This document shows, in pieces, positions 17,272 through 26,020 of a stretch of DNA of 64,000 nucleotides; position 1 is the first letter of the stretch, and every line of letters starts with the position of its first letter. Under the pieces are notes generated by a model. It searched no databases and was not told the origin of the DNA. It saw only the letters and a list, made by a program, of their open reading frames with translations. The stretch comes from Gordonia lacunae (lineage in GTDB: Bacteria; Actinomycetota; Actinomycetes; Mycobacteriales; Mycobacteriaceae), in assembly GCF_002149015.1 (NCBI RefSeq), contig NZ_NGFO01000002.1, forward strand, positions 124,001 to 188,000. The letters run 5' to 3'. The translations under genes were made by a program, and so were the position numbers.

Positions 17272-18699
17272 CTACAGAATCGGCGCCGGGGAGTAGCCGG
17301 CGGCGTCGGGGTACTGCCCGATGATCTTCTCCGCGGCCGCGATCACGTCGGCGACCTGCTGCTCGGCGGCACCCACGAAAGCGGTCTTGTCGGCCAGCAA
17401 TTCCTCGAGCTGGGTGCGGTCGAGCGGGATGCGGTCGTCGGCGGCGAGCCGGTCGAGGAGGTCGGGCTCGCGTCCCTGCTCGCGCATGGCGAGCGCCACC
17501 GCGACCGCGTTCTCCTTGATCGCCTCGTGCGCGGTCTCGCGGCCGACGCCGGCGCGCACCGCGGCCATCAGGACCTTGGTGGTCGCCAGGAACGGCAGGT
17601 AGCGGTCGAGTTCGTTGGCGATCACCGCCGGGTAGGCGCCGAACTCGGCGAGGACGGTCAGGAAGGTCTCCATCAGGCCGTCGATCGCGAAGAAGGCATC
17701 GGGTAGGGCCACCCGGCGGACGACCGAGCAGAAGACGTCGCCCTCGTTCCATTGCGCGCCGGCGAGTTCCGCGGCCATCGAGCCGTAACCCCGGAGCACG
17801 ACGGCGAGCCCGTTGACGCGTTCACAGCTGCGGGTGTTCATCTTGTGCGGCATCGCCGAGCTGCCGACCTGGCCGGGCTGGAAGCCCTCCGTCACCAGCT
17901 CGTGACCGGCCATCAGCCGGATGGTGTGGGCCAGCGACGACGGTGCCGCGGCCACCTGCACGAGAGCCGAGACCACGTCATGGTCGAGCGAACGCGGGTA
18001 GATCTGGCCTACCGAGGTGAACGAGCGCGCGAACCCGAGATGGGCGGCGACACGCTCCTCGAGGTCGGCGAGCTTGGCGGCGTCGCCGCCGAGCAGGTCG
18101 AGCATGTCCTGCGAGGTGCCCATCGGACCCTTGATCCCGCGCAGCGGATAGCGGTCGATGAGCTCGCGCAGCCGGGTGAGCGCGATCATGAGTTCGTCGG
18201 CGGCCGAGGCGAATCGCTTGCCGAGGGTGGTCGCCTGCGCGGCGACGTTGTGGCTTCGTCCGGCCATGACCGTCGACGAGTAGTCCGCCGCCAGGGCGAC
18301 GATGCGGGCGAGCACCGCGACCCCGTGCGCATGGACGTGCTCGAGCGAACGCAGGATCTGCAGCTGCTCGACGTTCTCGGTGAGATCCCGGCTCGTCATG
18401 CCCTTGTGGATCTGCTCGTGACCGGCGAGGGCGTTGAACTCCTCGATCCGGGCCTTCACATCGTGACGGGTCACCCGTTCACGTTCGGCGATGGATGCCA
18501 GGTCGACCTGGTCGACGACGCGCTCGTAGTCGGCGATGGCGTCGGCCGGCACGTCGATGCCGAGGTCACGCTGAGCCTTGAGGACCGCGATCCACAGCCG
18601 CCGTTCGAGTTCGATCTTGGTGCTCGCCGACCACAGCTCGGCGAGATCGGCGGAGGCATAGCGGCTGGCCAGGACGTTGGCGATGACGGGCTTCGACAC
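17272..18699 (-). CDS. purB: Adenylosuccinate lyase
   Basis: The 475-residue PurB splits fumarate from SAICAR and from adenylosuccinate. The fumarase/aspartase superfamily signature is seen as GSSAMPHKMNTRSCERV (signature loop with catalytic Ser), with the general-acid His regions at AGRSHNVAAQATTLGKRF and KGMTSRDLTENV. The start is the GTG at 18699 (MSKPVIANVLASRYAS). It is a single gene and converges with the SelW-like gene across the large palindromic repeat. Confidence 0.97.
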   Translation of the reverse strand: MSKPVIANVLASRYASADLAELWSASTKIELERRLWIAVLKAQRDLGIDVPADAIADYERVVDQVDLASIAERERVTRHDVKARIEEFNALAGHEQIHKGMTSRDLTENVEQLQILRSLEHVHAHGVAVLARIVALAADYSSTVMAGRSHNVAAQATTLGKRFASAADELMIALTRLRELIDRYPLRGIKGPMGTSQDMLDLLGGDAAKLADLEERVAAHLGFARSFTSVGQIYPRSLDHDVVSALVQVAAAPSSLAHTIRLMAGHELVTEGFQPGQVGSSAMPHKMNTRSCERVNGLAVVLRGYGSMAAELAGAQWNEGDVFCSVVRRVALPDAFFAIDGLMETFLTVLAEFGAYPAVIANELDRYLPFLATTKVLMAAVRAGVGRETAHEAIKENAVAVALAMREQGREPDLLDRLAADDRIPLDRTQLEELLADKTAFVGAAEQQVADVIAAAEKIIGQYPDAAGYSPAPIL

Positions 18700-18787
18700 C
18701 CGCCCAGTGTAGGTTGCCGCCGATCAGATCCTCAAAATGTCCGCGCGCACGAACGCCGCAGGTGAACGGTCGGGGACGGGCGCACCG

Positions 18788-19189
18788 TCAGAAGGCCACG
18801 CACGATCCGTTGGAGCCGTAACCCTGCCGCACGCGGACGAACGTCGGCTGCGAGACCTTCCCGTTCTGCACCGCGTACAGGTATTTGTCACCGATGCGCT
18901 GTGGCACCCAGGTGGTCGAGGCGAGCGCACCCTGCGGCAGGTCACGTCCCACGAAGCGCGGCGGCAGGCCGGCCTTGACCTCGAAGAACTCGACCCAGCC
19001 GGAGGAGTTGACCGCCACGGTCAGCGGATACGTACAGCCGGTGCCGTACACCGCCGACGAGAGCGGGACCGATGCGTCGACCCGGCCGGCCGGCGCCGCC
19101 TGCGCCGACGGCGCCAGGAGTGCCGTCGTGCTCATGACCCCCGCGCCGAGCGCGGCTCCGATCCCCACCATCCAGCGTCGACCCGACAC
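18788..19189 (-). CDS. Small secreted protein (signal peptide, one disulfide pair)
   Basis: The 133-residue exported protein has an N-terminus with RR and a hydrophobic core (VGIGAALGAGVMSTTALLAP), ending in a signal-peptidase site AQA-AP near residue 30. The mature part of about 100 residues has two Cys (YGTGCTYPL and GSNGSCVAF) able to form a disulfide. I chose the GTG at 19189 because GGAAGGGGA lies at SD distance; longer starts lack an RBS. The fold and function are not recognised. Confidence 0.75.
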   Translation of the reverse strand: MSGRRWMVGIGAALGAGVMSTTALLAPSAQAAPAGRVDASVPLSSAVYGTGCTYPLTVAVNSSGWVEFFEVKAGLPPRFVGRDLPQGALASTTWVPQRIGDKYLYAVQNGKVSQPTFVRVRQGYGSNGSCVAF

Positions 19190-19274
19190 TCGATCCCCTT
19201 CCCCGTTGGTGACCTGACGCCCCATCGTGTCATCACCGAACCGGCCGCGCGGCCGGTTCGCGAGATCGCCCCGG

Positions 19275-19871
19275 TCACTCCCGCGGGGCGAGGACGTCGA
19301 CGACGTCGAGCAATGCGTCGCGCACCGCATCGATCGGCCGCACCGCGGTCTGGGCCAGGGCGCCGACGATGGCACCGTCCTCGATGCCGATCAGTTGCGC
19401 GATGTGCACCGGGTCGGCGACCCGGTGTGATTTGACCAGGACCTCGCAGTGATGGAACGCCAGCGACTGCCCACGCGCGGCGACGACGTCGCGAAGTAGG
19501 GGATGGCGCGCCGCGAGCGCGATCATCTCGTACCGCGCCGACAGTCGCTGGAGCGTGGTGTCGGAGCCGACGAAGACGTCGGCGAGCGCGCCGGCCGTCG
19601 CCGTGCTGCCGCGGTGCCGGCGCGGAAGAGCGTTGCAGCGGGCGAAGACTGCGGTCTCGTCGTGCGCGCACAGGTTGGCGGCGGCCTCGGCCATCAGGTC
19701 GTCGAGGGAGCCGAAATAGTAGGTGGTCGACGCCAGCGGGAGTTGCGCGCGTTCGGCCACCGCGCGATGACGCACGGCGTCGAAGCCGCCTTCGAGCAGC
19801 AGCTCGCCGGCAGCCTCGATCAATCGAGACCGCCGCCGCGCACCCTTCGGTGTCGCCGCCGAGGTCATCAT
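19275..19871 (-). CDS. TetR-family transcriptional regulator
   Basis: The 198-residue regulator has an N-terminal helix-turn-helix (HRAVAERAQLPLASTTYYFGS, about residues 33-55) and a helical C-terminal ligand domain without a recognised inducer. An 18-base perfect palindrome lies 37 bases upstream of its start, ideal for a dimeric TetR repressor controlling itself and perhaps the divergent gene at 20092. From memory, mycobacteria also keep a TetR gene near purB. Confidence 0.88.
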   Translation of the reverse strand: MMTSAATPKGARRRSRLIEAAGELLLEGGFDAVRHRAVAERAQLPLASTTYYFGSLDDLMAEAAANLCAHDETAVFARCNALPRRHRGSTATAGALADVFVGSDTTLQRLSARYEMIALAARHPLLRDVVAARGQSLAFHHCEVLVKSHRVADPVHIAQLIGIEDGAIVGALAQTAVRPIDAVRDALLDVVDVLAPRE

Positions 19872-19907
19872 GGTTGTTCATGCTGCCAAAGGGCCGGTAC
19901 CGTCGTA

Positions 19908-19925
19908 TCGCTTTCACGAAAGCGA
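19908..19925. promoter_or_regulatory. Palindromic operator candidate for the TetR regulator
   Basis: TCGCTTTC-AC-GAAAGCGA is a perfect 8-base inverted repeat with a 2-base spacer in the divergent region upstream of the TetR gene. Size and placement fit a TetR autoregulatory operator. The remaining bases 19926-20091 hold no other feature I can support. Confidence 0.55.
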
Positions 19926-20091
19926 CGCACGCCCAAACGGATTCCCGTATAAGTCCGCTACCTCCGGGAACGTCCGATTCGACGCCGCCCGCTCGCCGCC
20001 GGCTCGCTGCGCCCCGGCGCGGACCGACGCCTCGTCAGTCGGACATCGGACACCGGGGTTCGACGACCATGCCCGCGGTTACCGTGAGCGC

Positions 20092-20847
20092 ATGCAGTTC
20101 GACGGCCTTCACGCTGTCGCCGACTACGCGGCGCTCTACACCTGTCTCCGACAGGTCGCGTTCGCCGATTTCCTCCGCGGACGCCTGGGCACCTTCGAGG
20201 CGCGCTGCGATCCGGCGGAGCGGGCCGTCGTCTTCACCGCGACCTCCGCTTGCGGACAAGACGGGCAACACGACTCGGTCCGATCGCGGGCCACCCTGAT
20301 CGCGGTGATCGAAGCGGACGCGATCGTGTGGGGCTGGGCCCATCCCCGCGGCGAACCGGCCGGCCCCGCAGCCGCGCTACGGGACGTCGGGGCCCGATTC
20401 GGCGTCGACGACTTCGCCGCACCCCGGGTATCGTTGCCGCCCAACCCGTCTCGCGATCAGGCCGTCGACTGTCGGGCGGAGGCGATCGACATCGTGGCCG
20501 CCGCCGCGGTCGAGAGCACCGGGATCAGTCCCTACTGGACGGGACGACTCGAGAACGGGGAACTCGCCGTGTACCTGCTCGACGACGTCGCCCTCCCCGA
20601 GCCGAGCTTCGCCGACTTCGCCACGGCGATGCCGACCGTGATGAGATCTCTTGCGGTCAACGATCATCGGGTGGCGATCCATGGGATGGCCGCACGGCGC
20701 GGCTGGCACATCAGCTGGCGGGCCGGCTCCGACTGCGGGCGGTCGCCGATCTGTGACGTCACCGACGGCGAGTCGGTGGCGCATGTCGAGTTCGACCGGC
20801 GCGCGCGACCCGTCGACTTCACCTGTGAACTCGTCGGGCAGGCCTGA
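20092..20847 (+). CDS. Hypothetical protein, possibly DUF6882-like
   Basis: The 251-residue soluble protein has no signal peptide or membrane segment. It starts MQFDGLHAVADYAALYTCLR, and the central AIVWGWAHPRG and the late MAARRGWHISWRAGSD look like two modules. Aromatic-rich GWA/W motifs recall DUF6882, but the match is weak and from memory. The ATG at 20092 was preferred because a longer frame back to 19870 runs through the TetR promoter region. The context gives no function. Confidence 0.65.
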   Translation: MQFDGLHAVADYAALYTCLRQVAFADFLRGRLGTFEARCDPAERAVVFTATSACGQDGQHDSVRSRATLIAVIEADAIVWGWAHPRGEPAGPAAALRDVGARFGVDDFAAPRVSLPPNPSRDQAVDCRAEAIDIVAAAAVESTGISPYWTGRLENGELAVYLLDDVALPEPSFADFATAMPTVMRSLAVNDHRVAIHGMAARRGWHISWRAGSDCGRSPICDVTDGESVAHVEFDRRARPVDFTCELVGQA

Positions 20848-20907
20848 GCCCTCGCTCTTCTCCCGCGGCCTGCTTCGCCGGCGGCGAAACGTGCGACCAT
20901 CGGGGAC

Positions 20908-21390
20908 ATGTCCCCCGACGATCACGACGACGTCCATCTCCGGCGGGCGATCGAGCTCGCCGCCGCGGCCCGCGCCCGCGGCGATCATCCGTTCGGTTCA
21001 CTTCTGGTGGCGCCGGACGGCGGGGTGGTGGCCGAGGGCATGAACACCGTCGACACCGCGGGTGACCCCACCGGGCACGCCGAGACCAACGTCGTGCGCG
21101 CGGTCGGGCACCTCGATCCGGCCGCCCGGGCCGGGCTGACGCTGTACACGAGCACCGAGCCGTGCGCCATGTGCGCCGGAGCGATCTACTGGGCCGGGAT
21201 CGGCACGGTCGTCTATGCGCTCGGCGAGGACGAGCTGCGGGAGATGACCGGCGACGACCCCGCCAATCCGACACTGGCGATGCCGTGCCGCCGGATCTTC
21301 GAGGCCGGCAGCCGGCCGATCGTCGTCCGCGGCCCGTTCGCCCTGGACGCCGCACGAGGGGTGCATGCCGGTTTCTGGCAGCACAGCTGA
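20908..21390 (+). CDS. Nucleoside/base deaminase (CDA/TadA superfamily)
   Basis: The 160-residue zinc deaminase has the metal and catalytic motifs TGHAETN (zinc His and catalytic Glu) and TEPCAMCAGAIYWAG (two zinc Cys). The C-terminal CRRIFEAGSRPIVVRGPF resembles guanine-deaminase-like members more than tRNA TadA. It would convert an amino-purine or cytosine-type base to its keto form. The context with purine genes fits purine salvage. Substrate not determined. Confidence 0.9.
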   Translation: MSPDDHDDVHLRRAIELAAAARARGDHPFGSLLVAPDGGVVAEGMNTVDTAGDPTGHAETNVVRAVGHLDPAARAGLTLYTSTEPCAMCAGAIYWAGIGTVVYALGEDELREMTGDDPANPTLAMPCRRIFEAGSRPIVVRGPFALDAARGVHAGFWQHS

Positions 21391-21471
21391 GAGGAGATTC
21401 CTCACATCGGTGCGCGTCGGGCGCCGATCCGTTGCCGCGAGACGGGGGTCGGCTATTACCCTGTTGACTCG

Positions 21472-22434
21472 ATGACCCGAGTGCCGCCACCGACCAGCGA
21501 TACCGACGCGCGCAGCAGGCCCGATGACAACGGCCGCTCCCGCGTCGGTCGTCGTGCTGTCCTGGCCGCCGGACTCGGCGCCGCCGCGCTCGGCGTCGCC
21601 GCATGCTCGAATTCGACCCCGCCGACGTCGGTGCAACCGCGCAAGCTGGAGGGCCGGGCCGACGACGAACTCCCGGTCGAGGCGTCTCCGCCACCGGTCA
21701 CCGGAGGGCCGCCGCTGATCACCGGCAGCTTCCGGTCCGCGCGGATGGGTGGTCGGGACACGCGCTGGGCCGTCGCCCGCCCCAACGGCGTGACCGGCAC
21801 GCTGCCCGTCGTCGTCGTGCTGCACGCGCTGAACACCAACGAGAAGTCGATCTTCGGGCCGAAGCTCGAGATGCAGACCGTGATGCAGCAGTACGTCGAT
21901 GCCGGCAATGCACCGTTCGCGCTGGCCGCCGCCGACATCGGGCGCAACTACTACCATCGGCGCACCGACGGCACCGACGGCGGCGCAATGGTCCTCGACG
22001 AGTTCCTGCCCATGCTGGCGAGCGATCCAAAGCTCAACCTGTCCACCGAGCGCATCGGACTCTTCGGCTGGTCGATGGGCGGCTATGGCGCACTTCGCCT
22101 GGCCGCGATGCTGGGCGCACCGCGCGTCGCGGCGGTGGCGGTCAGCTCGCCCGCGATGTGGGCCGACCCGCGCAACTTCCCGCCGCGCGCCTTCGACGGC
22201 ATCGCCGACTACCAGGCCAACTCGCTGTTCGGCGCGCAGCCGAAGTTCGCGAAGATCCCGCTGCTGATCAACATCGGTTCGAGCGATCAGTTCTACACCT
22301 ACACGCGACAGTGGGCCGCCGGACTCCGGCCACCCGCCGCGTTCGGGACCGCGGCCGGCGGTCACACCAACCGCTACTGGCGCAGCGTGCTGCCCGAGCA
22401 GGTCGAGTTCCTCGGACGGAACCTGGCGGTCTGA
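21472..22434 (+). CDS. Exported esterase-like protein (Tat/lipoprotein signal)
   Basis: The 320-residue protein has a twin-arginine type leader (GRRAVLAAGLGAAALGVAAC); its AAC at the end is a lipobox, so it is probably a Tat-exported lipoprotein. The mature domain is an esterase-D/antigen-85-like alpha/beta hydrolase with nucleophile elbow FGWSMGGYGALRLA and His in AAGGHTNRYW. It hydrolyses an ester, perhaps in the mycolate envelope. From memory, M. tuberculosis Rv0774c holds the same place beside purD and purB. The start is the ATG at 21472. Confidence 0.85.
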   Translation: MTRVPPPTSDTDARSRPDDNGRSRVGRRAVLAAGLGAAALGVAACSNSTPPTSVQPRKLEGRADDELPVEASPPPVTGGPPLITGSFRSARMGGRDTRWAVARPNGVTGTLPVVVVLHALNTNEKSIFGPKLEMQTVMQQYVDAGNAPFALAAADIGRNYYHRRTDGTDGGAMVLDEFLPMLASDPKLNLSTERIGLFGWSMGGYGALRLAAMLGAPRVAAVAVSSPAMWADPRNFPPRAFDGIADYQANSLFGAQPKFAKIPLLINIGSSDQFYTYTRQWAAGLRPPAAFGTAAGGHTNRYWRSVLPEQVEFLGRNLAV

Positions 22435-22513
22435 CCCGGCCGAGTCGCTCACGTGTTCCGTTGGCGCTCACCTGATCTGGACAGCGGATCGGAATGGACC
22501 CGCGGAGCGGAAC

Positions 22514-23773
22514 TCAGATGTCGATCCGGCCCTCGAGGGCGTTGCGACCGATGTCGCTGCGGAAGTGGGAACCGGGGAGCTTGATGCCGGCGATCCGCGC
22601 GTAGGCCTGCTCGCGGGCTTCGGCGAGGTCGGCGCCGGTACCCACCACGGCGAGGACCCGTCCCCCGGAGGAGACGACGGCGCCGTCGGCGTTGCGCGCG
22701 GTGCCGGCGTGCAGGACCCCGTCGATGTCGGCGCCGGTGATGACGTCGCCGGTGCGCGGCTTGCCGGGGTAGTTCTCCGCCGCGACCACCACGGTGACCG
22801 CGGCACCGTCCCGCCACTGCAGCGGCGGGAGGTCGGCGAGCGTCCCGGTTGCGGTCGCGTGCAGCGCCTGCCCGAGCGGCGATTCGAGCAGGGCCAGCAC
22901 GGCCTGCGTCTCCGGATCGCCGAAGCGACAGTTGAATTCGACGACGGCCGGCCCGTCCGATCCGATCGCGAGGCCGGCGTAGAGCAGGCCGGAGAACGGG
23001 ATTCCGCGTCGAACCATTTCGGCAGCAACGGGTTTGACGACCTCGTCGACGATGCGCGCGGTCATCTCCGTGGGCAGCCAGGGCAGCGGCGTGTAGGCAC
23101 CCATGCCGCCGGTGTTCGGGCCGGCGTCGTCGTCGCCGACGCGCTTGTGGTCCTGCGCGGGGAGCAGCGGTACCACGGTCTCCCCGTCGACGAGGCAGAA
23201 CAGTGACACCTCCGGACCGTCGAGGAAGCTCTCCAGCAGGACCGGGTGCCCGCTCTCGAGGCACTCGGCCGCGTGGTCGCGGGCGACGTCGCGGTCCGTG
23301 GTGACGACGACGCCCTTGCCCGCGGCCAGACCGTCGTCCTTGACCACCCAGGTCGGGCCGAACCGGTCGAGCGCGGCGTCGAGTCGTGCGGGGTTGTCGA
23401 CGATCTCGGCATGGGCGGTCGTGACCCCCGCGGCCTTCATCACGTCCTTCGCGAACGCCTTCGACCCCTCGATCTGCGCGGCCTCGGCACTCGGGCCGAA
23501 CGTCGCTATCCCGGCCGCGCGCAGGGCGTCGGCGACTCCGAGGACCAGGGGCACCTCGGGGCCGATGACCACGAGGTCGGCGCCGACCTCGCGTGCCAGC
23601 GCCACGACCGCGTCGCCGGAGACGGCGTCGACGGGATGGTTCGTGGCGATCGACGAGGTGCCGGCGTTACCCGGGGCGACGTGCAGGTCGGTGACCGCCG
23701 GATCGTTCGCCAGACCGATGAGGAGGGCATGTTCGCGGCCGCCCGAGCCGATCACGAGTACGCGCACGTCCAT
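22514..23773 (-). CDS. purD: Phosphoribosylamine-glycine ligase (GAR synthetase)
   Basis: The 419-residue ATP-grasp ligase catalyses the second step of purine synthesis. Visible are the start [20 protein letters not shown], the ATP-grasp lid [18 protein letters not shown], and the metal-binding [17 protein letters not shown]. It is a single gene transcribed away from the GT operon terminator. It converges with the esterase gene across about 80 bases, where nothing special is seen. Confidence 0.97.
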   Translation of the reverse strand: MDVRVLVIGSGGREHALLIGLANDPAVTDLHVAPGNAGTSSIATNHPVDAVSGDAVVALAREVGADLVVIGPEVPLVLGVADALRAAGIATFGPSAEAAQIEGSKAFAKDVMKAAGVTTAHAEIVDNPARLDAALDRFGPTWVVKDDGLAAGKGVVVTTDRDVARDHAAECLESGHPVLLESFLDGPEVSLFCLVDGETVVPLLPAQDHKRVGDDDAGPNTGGMGAYTPLPWLPTEMTARIVDEVVKPVAAEMVRRGIPFSGLLYAGLAIGSDGPAVVEFNCRFGDPETQAVLALLESPLGQALHATATGTLADLPPLQWRDGAAVTVVVAAENYPGKPRTGDVITGADIDGVLHAGTARNADGAVVSSGGRVLAVVGTGADLAEAREQAYARIAGIKLPGSHFRSDIGRNALEGRIDI

Positions 23774-23854
23774 GACTCTAAACGGTCGGTCCCCACGGCT
23801 TCGCCCACGGGCACGACGCCGAACAGCAGCAACATGCCGGGGGACGACCCGTCC

Positions 23855-23893
23855 CGCTCCCTGAGGTGCGAGCGACGCGAGCCTCAGGGAGCG
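23855..23893. terminator. CTCCCTGAGG-type hairpin after the GT operon
   Basis: CGCTCCCTGAGG (23855-23866) pairs perfectly with CCTCAGGGAGCG (23882-23893) around a 15-base loop TGCGAGCGACGCGAG. It is a single unit of the repeat family seen at 7.9 and 16.9 kb, here placed downstream of the GT39 gene and upstream of purD. It probably ends the GT2-GT39 transcript. Confidence 0.7.
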
Positions 23894-23944
23894 GAGGGGG
23901 CGTCGGGGTACGACGCCTACTGCGGTTCGACGGTGAGCGAGCCG

Positions 23945-26020
23945 TCAGCTCGTGGGCTGGGTGAGGTCGTACATGGTCACGCCGTCGACGGTGACGGCGG
24001 TGAAGTTCTCCTGCACCCAGGTGCTGATCTGCGACGACGGTTGCGTCGAGTTCCCACCCATACCGCCACCCATACCGGGGCCGAAGCCGCCACCGATGAA
24101 GTAGTGGATCTTCTTCGCGGCCACGAGCTGCTGGAATTCGGCCAGGGTCGGCGACGGATCGCTGCCGTTGAAACCGCCGATGGGCATCACCGAGTGACCG
24201 GTCTCCAGCTGGTAGCCGGAGGCCGACATCGATCCCACGGCAGCGGCGACCCAGGTGTAGTCATCGGCGTCGGCGCTGAGCGTGTTCACGATGGCCGTCG
24301 AGGGCGTCGAGCCGCGCAGCAGCCCCCCGCCGCCACCGCGGCCGTCGGCGCCCTGCCCGCCCATGCCGGGCATCCCCTGGCCGGGACCTCCCATGCCTTG
24401 CGGAGGCGTGCCGGGCATGCGCTGTCCGAACGGCCCACCGGGGCCACCTCGTCCGCCGGGACCGCCCGGTCCACCGCCGCCGGGACCGAACTCGCCCTCG
24501 ACACGGGGACCCGCGGAGATGATGGAGCCGCTCTTCTCGGTCGCGATGGTGTCGACGGTATAGGCGACCGGGCCGGCCAGGCCGGCCATGACGGCCCCGA
24601 TGAGGGCGGCGGCCGCGATGCTCCGGCGCTGGGCGACGACCATGGCCACCGCCGCGGCGAGTCCGACGACGAGGACGGCGTACCGGAGCCACGGCACGAA
24701 GTCGGGCGTGCGATCGAGCAGGACATAGCCCCAGACCGCGGCGACCGCGACGGAGATCCCCAGCGCGATCCTCACCCACAGCCGGTCCCGGTGCGACCAG
24801 CAGACCGCCGCGCCGCCGGCGAGGACCGCGGCGACCGCGGGAGCCAGCGCGGCGGTGTAGTACTGGTGGAAGATCCCGGCCATGAAGCTGAAGACACCCA
24901 TCGTGACCAGCAGCCAGAGTGCCCAGACGACCAGGTACGCGCGACGCGGGTCGGTCCGTCGGGCCGTCCCGATGAGGACGAGCGCCACCGCGGCGAGGAT
25001 CAGTCCCGTCGGGATCAGCCAGGCGATCTGACCGCCCTGCGCGGGTTCGAACATCCGGAGCCAGCCGGTCTCCCCCCACATACCGCCGCCACCGCCGGGG
25101 CCACCCGGTCCACCGCCCATGCCCTCCATGGCGTTTCCACCACCGGGGACGACGGCACCGGTCTCGTTGCCGTTGAGCCGGCCGAGGCCGTTGTAACCGA
25201 GGGTCAGCTCGAGGATCGAGTTGTTCTGCGAGCCACCGATGTACGGCCGCGACGACGCGGGCCACAGCTCGACCGCCAGAATCCACCACCCCGCGCTGAC
25301 GATCATCGCGCCCAGCGCGGCGAACAGCTGCCCGAGCCGGCGCAACCAGCCGCGTGGACCGAAGGCGAGGTAGGTGACCGCCAGCGGCGGCACGATCAGC
25401 ATGACCTGGAGCTGCTTGGTGAGGAAGCCGAACCCGACGAACACCCCGGTCAGGATCAGCCATCGCCAGCGACCGTCCTCGAGCCCCTTCATCATCGACC
25501 AGACGGCCGCGATCATCAGCAGGATGAGCAGCGCCTCGGGGTTGTCGAAGCGGAACATCATGGCCGCGACCGGCGTCACCGCGAGGATCACCCCGGCGAG
25601 GATGCCGGCCCAGTGGCCCAGGTACTTCCGGGTGATCAGGTAGAGCAGCGCCACCGAGGCGACGCCCATCAGCGCCTCGGGCACCAGGATCGACCACGAG
25701 TTGACCCCGAAGATCCGGGCGCTGAGCCCCGGAATCCACAGCGAGGCAGGCGGTTTGTCGACCGTGATGGAGTTCGCCATGTCCGACGACCCGAAGAACC
25801 AGGCCTTCCACGACTGGGAGCCGGCCTGGATGGCAGCCGAGTAGAAGGAGTTGGCCCACCCGTTGATCGACAGGTTCCACAGGTACGCGACCGTGGTGCC
25901 GAGCAACAGCACTGCCAGCGAGATGCGTTCCCAGCGCGAGTTCGGCGACACCGGACGCCGCACGCCCGAGGGATCGTCGGATGCAACAGGATCCGTCGGC
26001 GGAACGAGGGTGGTGCTCAT
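23945..26020 (-). CDS. GT39 (PMT/ArnT-like) membrane glycosyltransferase
   Basis: The 691-residue polytopic membrane protein has an N-terminal catalytic GT39 core with the acidic loop NSFYSAAIQAGSQSWKAWFF and the family motif DKPPASLWI at about residues 85-95, then about 12 hydrophobic helices. Two extracytoplasmic Gly/Met/Pro-rich stretches interrupt it (around GGGPGGPGGGGGMWGE and FGPGGGGPGGPGGRGGP). The C-terminal soluble domain has YFIGGGFGPGMGGGMG. It would transfer a sugar from a polyprenyl-phosphate donor to an envelope acceptor. ATGA overlap with the GT2-GtrA gene makes a two-gene operon that supplies and uses the donor. Confidence 0.9.
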   Translation of the reverse strand: MSTTLVPPTDPVASDDPSGVRRPVSPNSRWERISLAVLLLGTTVAYLWNLSINGWANSFYSAAIQAGSQSWKAWFFGSSDMANSITVDKPPASLWIPGLSARIFGVNSWSILVPEALMGVASVALLYLITRKYLGHWAGILAGVILAVTPVAAMMFRFDNPEALLILLMIAAVWSMMKGLEDGRWRWLILTGVFVGFGFLTKQLQVMLIVPPLAVTYLAFGPRGWLRRLGQLFAALGAMIVSAGWWILAVELWPASSRPYIGGSQNNSILELTLGYNGLGRLNGNETGAVVPGGGNAMEGMGGGPGGPGGGGGMWGETGWLRMFEPAQGGQIAWLIPTGLILAAVALVLIGTARRTDPRRAYLVVWALWLLVTMGVFSFMAGIFHQYYTAALAPAVAAVLAGGAAVCWSHRDRLWVRIALGISVAVAAVWGYVLLDRTPDFVPWLRYAVLVVGLAAAVAMVVAQRRSIAAAALIGAVMAGLAGPVAYTVDTIATEKSGSIISAGPRVEGEFGPGGGGPGGPGGRGGPGGPFGQRMPGTPPQGMGGPGQGMPGMGGQGADGRGGGGGLLRGSTPSTAIVNTLSADADDYTWVAAAVGSMSASGYQLETGHSVMPIGGFNGSDPSPTLAEFQQLVAAKKIHYFIGGGFGPGMGGGMGGNSTQPSSQISTWVQENFTAVTVDGVTMYDLTQPTS

